Counted from the first letter of the stretch, positions 27,409-39,390 are shown. The stretch: 64,000 nt of DNA from Hermodice carunculata (GCA_964020975.1 OZ026622.1:88211687-88275686), one strand, 5' to 3'. Notes: generated by a model from the sequence alone, not told the origin. Translations and numbers: made by a program.

Positions 27409-28422
27409 TTAGTCCCATTTTTTTTTCAACTTGGAATTATGTACAACAAAGCGATGGAGTAAAGAAAATTGAAATGCTTGTAACCTTGTTTCTATAGTGC
27501 TGGAATAAGGAAGCTTATAAATGTTCACCCAATCAGGAAAGGAGATTTCAAATGTTTCAGACCACCTGATTGGACCAGCTGCTACATCTTTAAATTGAGA
27601 ATCAATGAGGTACCAATATATTTGTTTGCAAGAGATATATGATACACAGTGAGTCATACCATTAATATATACTGCTGGAAACTCCTCAGAAATTTTGGTA
27701 GTGTCAGTACGAATTTGTTGTTTCCAGTGTGCTGGTATTGCAGACCATAAAGAGTAATATTCTAAAAAGTGTGTGTTGATACCATATTTGTTTCTCAAGT
27801 CTTCAATTGACAAGAAAGTGCCATCATTGTTAACAATATCCCTTATGAATTTGACGCCTTTCCCATAGCAGTGTTTAAAAAACACAGATTTTCTCTCAAT
27901 TGTTATGCAATTATTATGCCATAACATTTCATTCATAATGTCCGTTCCAGAGTCGGGGATATACATCAGCTGAATTTCCTTCCATGTACAGATTAAATCT
28001 CGATAAAATAAGGGAAGATTGAATGTCAAAAAACATCTGCTGAAAAATACATATGGTACTTTCATATGTGAAATATATTGCTGGAAAGTGAATATCCATT
28101 TCCCACTACTATTATTAAATAAACGTTTAATCCAATTAAAGTTCAATGCATTAATCTGGGATTTGATATGTAACAGTATAATACCACCATTAGGTATCCT
28201 CTTATACATTACTACAGCTTTTACTTTTGGTGTACCACTGCTCCACATAAAGTTTCCATGGCAAGTTTGTATTTCCTTAATTACAGTTTCATCAGTATGT
28301 ATGAGCGAGCACAAAAAAAGTAGCTTTGAGATTGCCAGTGACTTTAATACTATAATTCTTCGTGGGATAGTGCAGAGTTTGCTGTCACGGTAATGATTTC
28401 CCTGACTTATATTGAGCTGCAT
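27409..28422 (-). pseudogene. C-terminal region of L1-like ORF2 (337 codons)
   Basis: The longest open frame in the window. RRIIVLKSLAISKLLFLCSLI is the block just after the RT in L1-type ORF2. It is followed by FMWSSG, GGIILLHIKSQINALNFNWIKRLF and, near the end, PDWVNIYKLPYSSTIETRLQAFQFSLLHRFVVHN. All are characteristic of L1/Tx1-group proteins. The first 24 or so residues come from the foreign stretch, so the Met is not authentic. The frame ends at a stop in a poly-T stretch near 27410, and the family's remaining C-terminus is read from 27345 to 27016. The long intact frame suggests the copy is younger than the CR1-like pieces at 7-9 kb. Confidence 0.85.
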
Positions 28423-28759
28423 TTGGCGTTCCCAGGCAGTTCATCGCTTGGCAACTGGCACATACGCATAGACAAAAAACTTCTATGCGATACCTGGTGT
28501 ACCAAGTCAGTACCATCTCAATTAGCGATACGTTTCTGCCTCTCCCAACCTGCAAGACTCCTTTAAATGAAGTAAGTTTAGGATCGAAATTGAGTTTAAT
28601 CATGTGCTTTTCATCCTCATGAAAGGTTATACCTAATAAAGTGAAGTGGTTTTGCACCAGAGAACAGGTAAATCACCATCTGGGGAAAATTTACTTGCCC
28701 TTATCCATCTTGCAATAGTCTTGTCTTTGTTGCACTTTCAATCAGAGAAAAGTTCAAAC

Positions 28760-29194
28760 TTAAAGAACATTGAGCAACTGCTTTGCCGATTCTATGTCTG
28801 ATAGGAAACATGTAGTGTCATCCGCCAGCTGAGAAATATTTGTTTCTTCTCCTCCTAGAGTGATCCTCTTAATATTGGAATTGCTTCTAATGGAAATAGC
28901 TAGGAGTTCGACATCTAAAATGAATAAGAAGGGTGAAACACAACACCTCTGCGTTACTCCTCTAGATAAGGTAAAAGATTCAGAGGCATAGCCACTGCTA
29001 ATAACACAGCAAGATGGATCATTAAACAAGACAGAGTTCCACCTTCGCAAATCTTCCGCAAAGTTAAAGGTGTCTAGCACTTTATTGATATAAGGCCATT
29101 CTATGGTGTCAAATGCCTGTTTTATAAAGTCAACTAATATAATCAATCCAGGAATATTCTGTATTCCATTTAATCTTAAAACATCATCAATCAC
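28760..29194 (-). pseudogene. Reverse transcriptase of the L1-like LINE
   Basis: Contains LVDFIKQAFDTIEWPYI (finger), SRGVTQRCCVSPFLFILDVELLA, where the consensus RG.RQG.PLSP has substitutions, and ISQLADDTTCFL, with the catalytic Asp pair kept. Frame breaks lie on both sides. It joins the endonuclease remnant upstream and the C-terminal frame downstream in the correct order for ORF2. Confidence 0.85.
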
Positions 29195-30470
29195 TCTTAT
29201 ACTTTCACCAATATATCTATTTTTATATAACCTGTTTGGTCACTGTGTATTAATTTAGGTAAGAAACTCTGCATTCGTCTTGCTATATATTTGGACAAAA
29301 GATTATAATCGGTGTCAAGAGGGAGATAGACCGCCAGTTTTGTTTTTAGCAAAGTACGTTGTTTATCTTTTTTAAGGATTAAAGATATGATGCCTCTGCT
29401 TTGGTGAATATAAAGCTTGCCTATGTTGAAAGCATATTTAACGCATCAACAACCAACGCTTTGATTTCTATTCATAGAAACTTTTAGAATTCGGATTTAG
29501 ACCATCAGTACCTGGGCTCTTTCCATTTTTCGTGGAATCTAAAGCAAGTTTACATTCTATTTCTGTTAACATACCTTCACATGTTAATTTTTCTACTTCA
29601 TCTAATTTTGGTATATCTTGTTGAAAAAATGGACAGTTTTCTAAATCTGAAGTGCTTATACTATTACTGGAGTACAGTTTTGCATAAAAGGATTTTCCTC
29701 AGTTAAAATTTGTTTTGGCTCCGTTATCTCTTTATTATTTGCCTGGAGTTTTGTGATATGTTTTGTCTTGTAATTTTTTTTTGCCAGGCCACAAAAATAT
29801 TTGTTGTTTTTTTTTCTCCAAGTTCAACCTATCGGGCTCTTGATCGGATCATATCTCCCTCAGTCTGTTTATTATTTATAATATTTAAAGGAGATTTGAT
29901 CTCTTCTAATCTTTAATTTTCAGCATTAGTTAAATCATTTATATTTTCTGTTAAGGTTTCAAATTCGAGTTTTAAGCCATTTTCTGCCTGTCTTTCATTT
30001 TTCTTTTAAGTTTAGAATATTTGACAGACAAGCGGCGGATTTCATACTTCATTATGTCCCAAAGTAATCCTTTATCCTCTACTTCACTATGTTTATTTTG
30101 CAAACTTGAATTTACTCTTTTAACTTCGCTGTAAAGGACCCATCCTGTAAGAGGCTGGAATTGAATTTCTAAAATTCTGCACCACGCTTCTCATACGACT
30201 CGCCTTGTAAATGAAGTGAAATCAAGCTGTGATCAGTCTTAATTGAGGGTTTTGTTTTGTCATCTCTCACCCTCTGAGATAAAAAGGAAGAAATAAACCA
30301 ATAGTCGAGTCGACACTGGATAGGTGGGGCTTTGGACTGCCATGTGAACATAAATGTGCCAGGATTGCGTAGGCGCCAAATATCAACTAGGTCAAGCTCG
30401 TCCAGTTATAATTCATTAATGCTTTGGGTACATTTGGAAGGGGGGGGTATCTTGGTAAGTAGTTTTCATT

Positions 30471-32218
30471 CATAAGAGCTAGCATTCCATGGTGTATACA
30501 TAATCAGCATGTTTTCGTATTTGTGAAATTTATGGAAAGTGGGATATCTATTATGGAGTCATTATATCTGCGCAGAGTCCATAGTTATCTCCGTTAGCCT
30601 GGTGTCTGCGACATTACATTGATGTGGAGGGCAATCACTAATTTAAGTAAGCTGGTATTGTGTTGTGTTTGTGTTTATAATAAGATATATAACGTGATAA
30701 CTTGAACAAGTCATCATTTTCAATAATTTTTATCTCGTTACAAACAGGCGAGGAGTCTGCAAAATAGTGACTGTTTCTTATTATTCAGATTGCTTTTTTT
30801 CTGTATTTTTTTTATCTCTTACAATAATGGAATACCCAGGTAGTAATGTCATACTTTAAATGCGTCAAAACTTAGGAACCGTATATCATTCTTTATATAC
30901 TTTTTGCCAATATACTTTTCATCTTACTAAGGACACTACAAACACGTGAAACTTTATTCGCGGTTTAATTTGGGGTTGATGCATCTCACCCCTGCCTTTG
31001 CACAGAACATACAGCACAGTGTGACAGATATTTATGTGACCAACATTTATCACATTCATGGCGCCTTTTGATGTGCATGGGATGGTCTTCCACTAGGATA
31101 GGCAGGTGAGCGCAGGCGTGTAAAAGTTCCTGTATTGACTGCTATACGTACCATACAGCTGAAGAGGATAGCACTTGAAAACACTAATTAAGAACTACCA
31201 ATTATAGGCTAGGTATATCGGTAGCCTCCTCTTCAAATTTGGAATAATTAGAATAGGTCTACGTTATGATTCAAATGCAACAGAATATTTTAGATCCGTA
31301 CTTATCTTGGAAGCGTCATTTTTGTATTGTGAACAAATTTCAACAGCTTGTAGGATCCTGTAACACGGCAGCCCGCAATAGAAATGAAGTATATTATGAA
31401 GTCAAAGTGTCATTCTGTGTTTATGAGGTGTCAACATGTAATTGTATAGCAAAGCTTTACCAGTTAAACTAAACGCTTGGAAACGAGACAGCTGAAAACC
31501 AGAGTGAAAACAGGCACATTTTAATCCACTTTATACATTCAAGGTGCCTTACCTGGTGTTCCAACATTAGGTTTATTATTCCAGTGCCGATTTTCAGACC
31601 TGAGTTATCAGCTTTCTACAGAGCACATTGCGCATAATGTACCCAAAAGCTCATGAAGGAAAGCTGTTGGCCTGAACTTTTCTATTCTTTGGAACTAAAA
31701 TGTAACTTATTTAAATCTAAGCGTGTTGGTACTAGTTGGATTGTCTTTGCATCATGCGTGTATCGTCTAATTATACAGACGGCAGCAAAAAAGGCTACAT
31801 CTTCCGTGTAGTTCTGACACCCTCCCACCCTCACCACCACCACCGCCACAGTCCAACGTACCTAAGCTCCGGAGCCAATCCAGTCGCGGTCTATCTCTCA
31901 ACCTATACCTTTTATAAATCATGTTATCACTTTCGATGCAAACAATTTGAACATTCAAAACTTCAACAGCCAAATGATTGTATAAAGGGGTCATCAGCGG
32001 AGAAACCACCCAGCACTTTCCCAGCCTTAAAACATCCTGGTCCATGACATTGTGTTGAGGAATATTTGCACCGATAGAAGACTATATTTCGTGAACCCCG
32101 AGCAAGAAGGGCACCTCGTTGCTCTCACCACTTCTTATTAGTTTGTAACTGATAAAAGCTTGGTCCCATCCTCACTTCACCTTGTTCAGCTGTGACAAGA
32201 CACACCTGGGGCAACAGA
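30471..32218. other. No recognised feature
   Basis: AT-rich sequence with no supported gene. A CACCAC run at 31830-31848 is low complexity. Confidence 0.45.
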
Positions 32219-32326
32219 GTGACTGGGCTATTAGACCATTGTGACAGGGCTATTAGACCATTGTCACAGGGCTATTCGACCATTTAACTGGGCTATTCGA
32301 CATTGTGACAGGGCACTGGGCCACAC
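32219..32326. repeat. Minisatellite, about 26-bp unit, four to five copies
   Basis: Units of GGGCTATT(A/C)GACCATTGTGACA with small variations. Confidence 0.85.
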
Positions 32327-32597
32327 CCAATTTTTCTATTTTACTGTATCTGGCAAGTCATCGGGTTGGCGTACAGCCTCTAAAAAAACATGACCGAGCG
32401 TCTCTGCATAGGGTCGTTTATTTAAACTGTACTTTTAGCGAACTAAGGGTATTCCGGATATATTGGATATACAATTCCTAACATAAACTTTACATTAATA
32501 GCTGCCGAAATATTTTCATGTGGTGCAATATTTCCTGCGAGAGATCACAAAGGACAATCTAGATATATAGTTTTGCTGAACATGATATGGCTCAGTC

Positions 32598-32660
32598 ACC
32601 ATGACGTATTCCTATGTCACTATGACGTGTTTCAATGTAACTATGACGTATTCCCATATC
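32598..32660. repeat. Three-copy short repeat with TGACGT cores
   Basis: CTATGACGTATTCC-like units about 22-25 bp apart, starting near 32598, 32620 and 32642. TGACGT is the half-site core of CRE elements; function is not implied. Confidence 0.65.
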
Positions 32661-33445
32661 ATATATGAAGTCTTCTTGTTGTTCCTCTATTTTTAGCTTA
32701 GCTGACTTGTAAATTAGCTGAGTTGATAGCATGGTCAGTCGTCCAGCGTCCGTCTGTCCAAAATTCAAATTTTCGACTATTCCTAAACCGCACGCCACAT
32801 CCACTTTAAACCTGGTAGCAATGTACTTTGGGTGGGTCTATACCAAGTTTGTTCAAATGACAAATACGCTAAATTGCAAATTGCTTTGGAGACACTTCTA
32901 CGAGCTCCTAAACCATAATTTGTCCAACAGGTGGCGCTGCGCTCTTTTTCTATTTTTAACATAATTTGTTGTGTGTTAAGGATATTTTGGTCTTCCTCAT
33001 TCTTCCAAAACCGCGACTTAGGTTGTTCTGAAACTTTGTGGAAATGTAGCTTGTGGAAGGGTTAAACGTAGTTGCTCACTAGGTAGTAATGCTCCGAATC
33101 TATTATTTTTAACTCTTTTTTTTTCAATTTGGGTACTTGTTGGTTAATACATGCATTCTTCATGATTAGTCAGGTAAGTCTATGGGGATTGCAATGTAAT
33201 CACATTTTGGACCGTCAACCAGATTCACTTTAACTTGGTGAGGATGTACCCGTGGTGGGTCTCTCCCTAGTTTCTTTAAATAGTCATACTCTATTAATTT
33301 GTAGATATGGTATGACTTTTTTTGTTCATTTTTTTGCTAAAATGTTTAAAAAAACTTGTTCTTTAAACCTGCCAATCCAATTGCAATGAAATTGCAGAAG
33401 GGCACTTCAGAGAACCCCCAGACCTAAAGTTGTCAACTGGTTAAA
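32661..33445. other. Unassigned, repeat-like sequence
   Basis: Contains GTCGTCCAGCGTCCGTCTGTCC and TACCAAGTTTGTTCAAATGA. Such strings are familiar from dispersed invertebrate repeats, but no element boundary was found. Confidence 0.35.
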
Positions 33446-33698
33446 TTTCTTCTTCTTCTTCTTCTTCTTCTTCTTCTTCTTCTTCTTCTTCTTCTTCTTC
33501 TTCTTCTTCTTCTTCTTCTTCTTCTTCTTCTTCTTCTTCTTCTTCTTCTTCTTCTTCTTCTTCTTCTTCTTCTTCTTCTTCTTCTTCTTCTTCTTCTTCT
33601 TCTTCTTCGTCGGCTTCTTCTTCTTCTTCTTCTTCTTCTTCTTTTTCTTCTTCTTCTTCTTCTTCTTCTTCTTCTTCTTCTCCTTCTTCTTCTTCTTG
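33446..33698. repeat. (TTC)n microsatellite, about 250 bp
   Basis: Long TTC array with a few interruptions (TCGTCGG near 33606, a TTTT near 33642, a TCC near 33681). Poly-Arg and poly-Glu frames are artefacts. A short remnant, TTCTTCTTCTTG, lies at 34927-34938 beyond the LINE. Confidence 0.97.
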
Positions 33699-34926
33699 GT
33701 TTAAACATATGTTATTTCCAAAAACGTTTGGGGAGCAAGCAAAGCCTATATGAACCCCTCTCGCGAAAAAAAAGAAAAGCTGTGAAGTACAATCCAGTGA
33801 AGAGAGGGTGCAAATACAGGTATAACAGGACAATACATGTACAAGGGCATACAAAGAGAAGTTGACATCAATTTGACAGGACAGATAGGTACAGTATGGC
33901 TAGCTAAACAGAATTGTTCCCGTGACAGTTATTAAGGAAACCGATTTGTGTCTTTGACGTAGGCGATAACAGCATCATAAATCTTTGATTTTACTTGTTT
34001 AGGGTAATTGATAGGTCCATACAGCAACGTTTTGCATGTGAATTGAGCATGGGGGATGATTTCGGTTGGCAAGATACTACGCTGTGCAGAGTAACGGGGA
34101 CATTCGAAAAAGTAGTGAAATACATCTTCCTTTCCTAGGCCGCAGACACAAGTTGGTGTGTCGACTATCCTTATTTTATACAGGTCAAAGTTTCCCATGC
34201 TGTTTCTTCATACAATTTAGAATGACTAGTGAATCTACGTGCCCCTGTAACAACTCGAGCTGCTGCTAATTGGACATTTTCTAGATCAGTTTCGTCTGGT
34301 CGTGTGCCATTACACATGACTATGTTACCATACTCCAACACTGGGCGAATAAAAGAAAAGTAAAGGGTTTCAAGTGCATGTCTGTTCAATTTGTACTGAA
34401 GGCTACGCAAAACGCATACCATCTTCATGGCTTTTGTTGTTATCATCTTAACATGAGCTGACCATGATAAGTCAGATTTGAGAACCAGACCAAGATGCTT
34501 GTGTACCTGAACCTTTTCAATGACTGTTCTCTCTTACTCCAAATCCTGGTGATGTACACTCTGACGCTTCCTACTAAGTAACATTTCTTTGGTTTTACCT
34601 GGTTTTAGCGTCACAAGCCAGTCACGGGCCCATGCAGAGAGAGCCTGCAAGTCAGAACTTATTTCATTGCTAGCTGTTACAGGGTCGTCGAGTTTAACAT
34701 AAAGTGTGGTGTCATCCGCAAACAAGCGAACATTTGTATCAATTATATCAATTATGTCATTAATGTGAATGAGAAAAAGTAAGGGCCCCAAAACAGAACC
34801 TTGGGGAACTCCAGCTTCGATGTTGCCCCAGCTAGAGGATTCATATATAACAACTCGTTGCATTCTATTATTTAAATAATTTTGAAACCAAGATAATAAT
34901 TGACCAGAAATACCAGATTTCGATAG
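33699..34926 (-). mobile_element. CR1-like LINE, truncated, inserted in a (TTC)n array
   Basis: Minus strand, 5' end at about 34926. LSKSGISGQLLSWFQNYLNNRMQRVV comes first. Then GVPQGSVLGPLLFLIHINDI and RLFADDTTLYVKLDD, a well-preserved RT core with both catalytic Asp. W..DWLVTLKPGKTKEML follows. After a frame break come FSFIRPVLEYGNIVM and VQLAAARVVTGARR (34446-34171). The end is a zinc-like C-terminus, CVCGLGKEDVFHYFFECPRY (near 34140) with TLLYGPINY. About 120 residues normally found between GARR and the zinc block are missing. The 3' end runs straight into the GAA array. TTC triplets on both sides mean the target lay in the microsatellite. Confidence 0.88.
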
Positions 34927-34953
34927 TTTGTTCTTCTTCTTGTTCATTTTCAT
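34534..34953 (-). pseudogene. RT core of the 33.7-34.9 kb LINE
   Basis: About 130 in-frame residues from the RT finger end through the thumb. GVPQGSVLGPLLF and FADDTTLY match the family consensus, so the catalytic site is intact. The first few residues (MKMNKKKN) come from the flanking GAA/AAG sequence, so the start is not real. There is no endonuclease. Confidence 0.85.
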
Positions 34954-35560
34954 TTTTTGACTTCAACCCCCAAACTGTGTGTTAGATTTTCTTGAAACTT
35001 ACTGAGAATTTACCTGAACGTGATCTCCACCAGGTTTTTTACCACATGGTGGTGCTGTCATCTTCTGATTTTAGACAAATTATCAATATTAGGACAATCG
35101 GTAAGGGTAGATGTACATGTTGGTACTGTAAAATAGGGATAGCAGCAAATCTGACGTAGTAGCTTATATCTTGGCAGGTCAGCCAATCTCAGGACTCTCA
35201 CATTTCTTATTCGGCTTCTCCTTTAAATTAACCGCTCTCCGCGAAACGGCCATCCTTTGCGACCTCAGACAAGGGCGCTCGTAAACAGTGGCACAACATA
35301 GTATGTCTGCGCTGGCAAATCCGCCTTTTGACAGCCATAGCTCAAACAGATTGATAATCGTTGTTACCACGTTTTGAATAAAACGATCTTAGAACAAACA
35401 AACAAAACAAAAAAAAAACTGGAACAGAAAGCAAACAAACAAAAGAGGAAAATAATGGAGCTTATAAATAGTCATATTTGCTGAATAAGGGTGGTCTTGA
35501 TGGTTGGAAAGTAGTAAAATAGGTTGGTTGTGATGTCAACAACATCTGAATAATGACAAT
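34939..35560. other. No recognised feature
   Basis: Unassigned, including an AAAC-rich stretch at 35395-35420. Confidence 0.4.
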
Positions 35561-35710
35561 GAAGAAGAAGAAGAAGAAGAAGAAGAAGAAGAAGAAGAAG
35601 AAGAAGAAGAAGAAGAAGAAGAAGAAGAAGAAGAAGAAGAAGAAGAAGAAGAAGAAGAAGAAGAAGAAGAAGAAGAAGAAGAAGAAGAAGAAGAAGAAGA
35701 AGAAGAAGGA
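35561..35710. repeat. (AAG)n microsatellite, about 148 bp
   Basis: Pure GAA/AAG triplets. Poly-Leu frames on the other strand are artefacts. Confidence 0.97.
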
Positions 35711-36162
35711 ATATTAAGGAAAATAAGAGGCCCATGGACCTAATGCCCTGCTGACGACCATCACCAAAAATCATTTCCTGAAATGCATTCCCTCTATGAC
35801 CTGGAGATATTACTCGAAGTTATCCAAATTATGCAGTATCCAACTTCTACGTGGTACGCATTTATGGTACCTTTGGTATCATTAGCCTTATTCTTCATCA
35901 ACATATTGCATTGTGTCCTTTTCTAAACTGCTTAATGGTATTGAAAACAGGTCAAAGTCACAAAACAAATTAAAAACTGTGATCAAAGGGCTAATGCATA
36001 TTTAGTGTAAATTTTGCAAATAAATCATCTTGACTTTTAAGTAAGAGAGAACTATGGTGTTTGCATTCTAATTTTTGACCACAGGTCAACATGTTTATTC
36101 ATTGACTAACTGCAGTTCCATCTCAATCTATTAGCACATTAATAAATTTGATTAAGAAATAA

Positions 36163-36304
36163 GGGTCGATTTTGTGTGTGATATGGCATAATGACGGGCG
36201 TGATTGAAGCTGACATAGTGGGCGTGGTGCACGCCATTGCCCTCGCCCGATGCCAGCTTCAATCACCCGCGTCATTATGCCATAACACACACAAAAGCGG
36301 CCCT
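36163..36304. repeat. Palindromic MITE-like element inside the satellite
   Basis: Arms 36163-36211 and 36255-36304 are inverted copies. The shared core is TTTTGTGTGTG, then ATGGCATAATGACG and GTGATTGAAGCT. The centre holds a smaller palindrome, GGCGTGGTGCACGCC. It interrupts the first satellite unit. No transposase ORF is present. Confidence 0.75.
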
Positions 36305-36917
36305 CATTGCTTATATTTACATTTCCCTCTTATTTTTTCTGCTCAATTACACGAAATTTAGAAACTTAATACACAGAGTTAAGAGGAACAACCACAAACT
36401 GATTTACCGAGCATGTTCAAGTGTTTAGTCCCGGAAACCCAGATAGGCGTAGCTTATTGGAATGTGAGCGGGACACACGTGGAATGGTCTCATAACACAC
36501 AAGGCTAATGTGCTATGGTCTCATAACACACCAGGCTCTCTCCTATACTTGCAATGTTGAAAGTTAGATTGAATGTCAATATTCTGTTTTGACACCTATG
36601 ATGTTAGTTCCAATAATAACCTTCAGTGACGCTACCATGACCCCTTACGCCATAAATTTTTGCCTGTGAAGTGTTCCTGTAATAGTATATAGACGTGTGA
36701 ACACAAGTTGAGATGTAATAATCATCACAAAAAGCCCTCCGTGACCTTGAGAAAATTTACGTCAATCTCACCGATATCATCCAATATCAAAGCCATACAT
36801 GATAAGCATTTGCGGAAAAATTTGGTAATGCAAGCATTATTCTTCCTCAACAAATTGAATTTAGTGTCCTTTTCGACAGTGATTAATGACCTTGAAAAAT
36901 AGGTCAAGGTCACTTTA

Positions 36918-37409
36918 ATTTTGCAAACTTAAATTATTGAGTTAAAGAATAATTGGAGTCAATTTTGTTGTTTCATCTTTGATTATTTTCACAAAAGCAA
37001 TTTAATCTGTTTTGATGCCTGCCATAGTAGTTCCAATTGATGCCACCTGCGGCGCCACAATGACTTCACAGGGAATAAGAATTTTGCAAACTTAATTTAT
37101 TGAGTTAAAGAATAATTGGAGTCAATTTTGTTGTTTCATCTTTGATTATTTTCACAAAAGCAATTTAATCTGTTTTGATGCCTACCATAGTAGTTCCAAT
37201 TGATGCCACCTGCGGCGCCACAATGACTTCACAGGGAATAAGAATTTTGCAAACTTAATTTATTGAGTTAAAAGAATAATTGGAGTCAATTTTGTTGTTT
37301 CATCTTTGATTATTTTCACAAAAGCAATTTAATCTGTTTTGATGTCTATCATAGTAGTTCTAATTAATGCCACCTGCGGCGCCACAATGACTTCACAGGG
37401 AATAAGAAT
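36918..37409. repeat. 163-bp tandem triplication
   Basis: Starts near 36918, 37081 and 37243, spacing 163 and 162 bp. Units 1 and 2 are almost identical; unit 3 has a few changes. Landmarks: ATTTTGCAAACTTAA, GTTGTTTCATCTTTGATTA, GCCACCTGCGGCGCCACAAT. High similarity indicates recent local duplication. Confidence 0.92.
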
Positions 37410-38015
37410 CTTGCCTGTAAAATGTTCCTGCGGTGGTACATAGATATATGTCCACAAGAAATGACCGTCACAAAAATTCTTTCAATGAAATGCGTTCACT
37501 CCTTGACCTTGAGAAAGTAGATCAAGGTCATCCAATTACGCAGTATTAACCTCCTACATATGATACCCGTTTGTGGTATATTTGTCATCATTAATCTTAT
37601 TCTTCCTCAAAATATCGAATTGAATGTCCTTTATTAAGTCTTTAAAGACCCTGAGAAATAAGCCAAGGTCTCCCCAAACTTCACAAATTTGACCATTGAT
37701 CTAACAGATAATGGGTGCAAATTTTGTAGATCTGTCTTACTTTTTTATCACGAGAATAAATTTAATGTGTTTTTGATACCTATGATGTTAGTTCCAATGA
37801 TTACCACCAATGGCACCACCACGACCCTACATCTCTCATGAAGGAATATTATAGAGACTTGTTTCCATAATATTCCTGTACATGGGTGTGTGTCCACACA
37901 TTCACACGTATTGACTATCACAAGAAAAAAAATTCCTGAAATATATTCAGTATATGATATTGAGAAAGTAGGTCAATGTCGCCCATATTATGTAATATTC
38001 AACTTCCACACATGA

Positions 38016-39390
38016 TCACACAAGAAACTCACTCAGAGACCAAAGTGGTCCAAAAAATACTCACTTTTTTCAGGGGCGCACGTGAGACATATGTGGCCCA
38101 AAGCGCCAAAGCAAGCGCCCAAAGGCATAGTAGGGGGTCTGGAGGCATTCCCCTTCCCCTTTCCCTGAAAAATTTCGAATTTGAGCATGCAAAATGGTTC
38201 ATTCTGGGGAGTTTCAAGTGGAAAATCTTGCCCTGACATAGTTGAGGAAATCACAACGTTTTAGTCATTATTGTACTGATTTGGCTTTCTTCACTCAGAT
38301 TGTACAAAAATCTGATTCAAATTAGCAAAAATTAGTTAAAAAATAAATTAGAAAAAACATCGCCATATTATCAATTAAGATAAGACAATTTTTGCATTTA
38401 TACATGCAAGGCTCCAGGGAATTTTTGAACACACGTTATGTTTATTAATTCGGGGAAAATTAACAGATAAATTATCCAGCAATTAGTAAGTTGTGTATTT
38501 TCTCTACAAAAGCAAGAGGAAAAACACATTAAAATAATCTTTAGGCCTAAATGTACTTAACTTTTATCACTGAATGTTGATTGATAGATTGATGATATTT
38601 TATCCACACATATACCAACATTGTGCGATATAATTTATCAAAGCACATCAAACTATGATGCATGAAATGGGAGCACCAAATGCCTAGGGAATCTTGCCTT
38701 GGCTTATTTCCATGGTGGACCACAACATAAAAATAGCAAGTAAGAATCAGAAAAATATTGAGTTGCTTTGCACAGGTTTGTAGCTAAAATGCTTTAATCG
38801 TTTATGAATTAAAATCAAGATCTAAATGTCAATTAAATTAATTTATAAATAAATATAAGCACCGAAGGCATGATTTTAAAAACACCGAGATACTGAAAAT
38901 ATAAATAGATAAAGCGGTCCTTGTCCAGTTCTCCCATCTCAGGCAGTCATGCATCAAGAATGATTTCACCTTATTTTTGACTATGTTTTTACATTCACTC
39001 TCTTTGATATACCCTGGCAGGTTCTACATAGTATAATAATGGTACAGTAGTACCTGCAATTACCGACACCAGTCCCTACCTGGTCAAAAGGACCAGTTTT
39101 GCTTGGCACGGGCGCTTTTGCAATGTTAAATGGCCTGCCAGCAAAACTGCTCCACAAACGACCACCCATGAAAAAAGCGGTTGTTTTATTGCTCCATGTT
39201 CTAATCAACCGTAACCAAGTTGCAAGTTAACAGAAAAGCTGGCCAACGTGCCGTTATTTTGCAGTAAAGTCAACTGAAACACTTCATTATATTTCAAATT
39301 GTCTGGACGGTTAACTTGGGCCGGGGAAAAAGCATTGTTGCTGCATATAACCACGGTGGTGTGGTATCGGTATCTAGTATCGCCAGGTTT
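38016..39390. other. No recognised feature
   Basis: AT-rich DNA without a supported gene. Confidence 0.45.

Larger units (their letters stand above)
26940..30447 (-). mobile_element. L1/Tx1-like LINE, 5'-truncated in the endonuclease
   Basis: Flanked by a direct repeat of about 22 bp, at 26918-26939 and 30448-30470 (core TATCTTGGTAAGTAGTTT, one extra T on the right). Minus strand 5' to 3': endonuclease C-terminus near 30400-30170 (LVDIWRLRNPGTF, CRLDYWFIS, TDHSLISL); linker with GKSPGTDGLNP near 29500; RT 29194-28760 (LVDFIKQAFDTIEW, LADDTTCFL); LLGITF near 28640; post-RT and C-terminal region 28570-27016 with a zinc-like segment near 27370. The tail at 26940-26960 is A/T-rich with AATAAAAAATAATAATAG. 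About 3.5 kb. The missing first half of the endonuclease, several frame breaks and a foreign stretch of about 150 bp near 28390-28540 make it inactive. Confidence 0.93.
35760..38015. repeat. Higher-order tandem satellite, base unit about 440-450 bp
   Basis: The anchor (T)GACC(T)TGAGAAA...GTCA.CC recurs near 35799, 36742, 37505 and 37958. Each of the first three is followed by CTTATTCTTC(C/A)TCAA.A.AT.GAATT...TGTCCTTT and a GGTCAA block. The last interval is 453 bp. The middle one becomes about 437 bp once two extra 163-bp subunits are removed. The first is longer because it contains the palindrome at 36163-36304 and other sequence. Confidence 0.7.

Noticed and set aside
33433-33854. Poly-Arg and Glu-rich frames
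   Set aside because: They are translations of the (TTC)n array.
35472-35774. Poly-Leu frame
   Set aside because: Translation of the (AAG)n array on the other strand.
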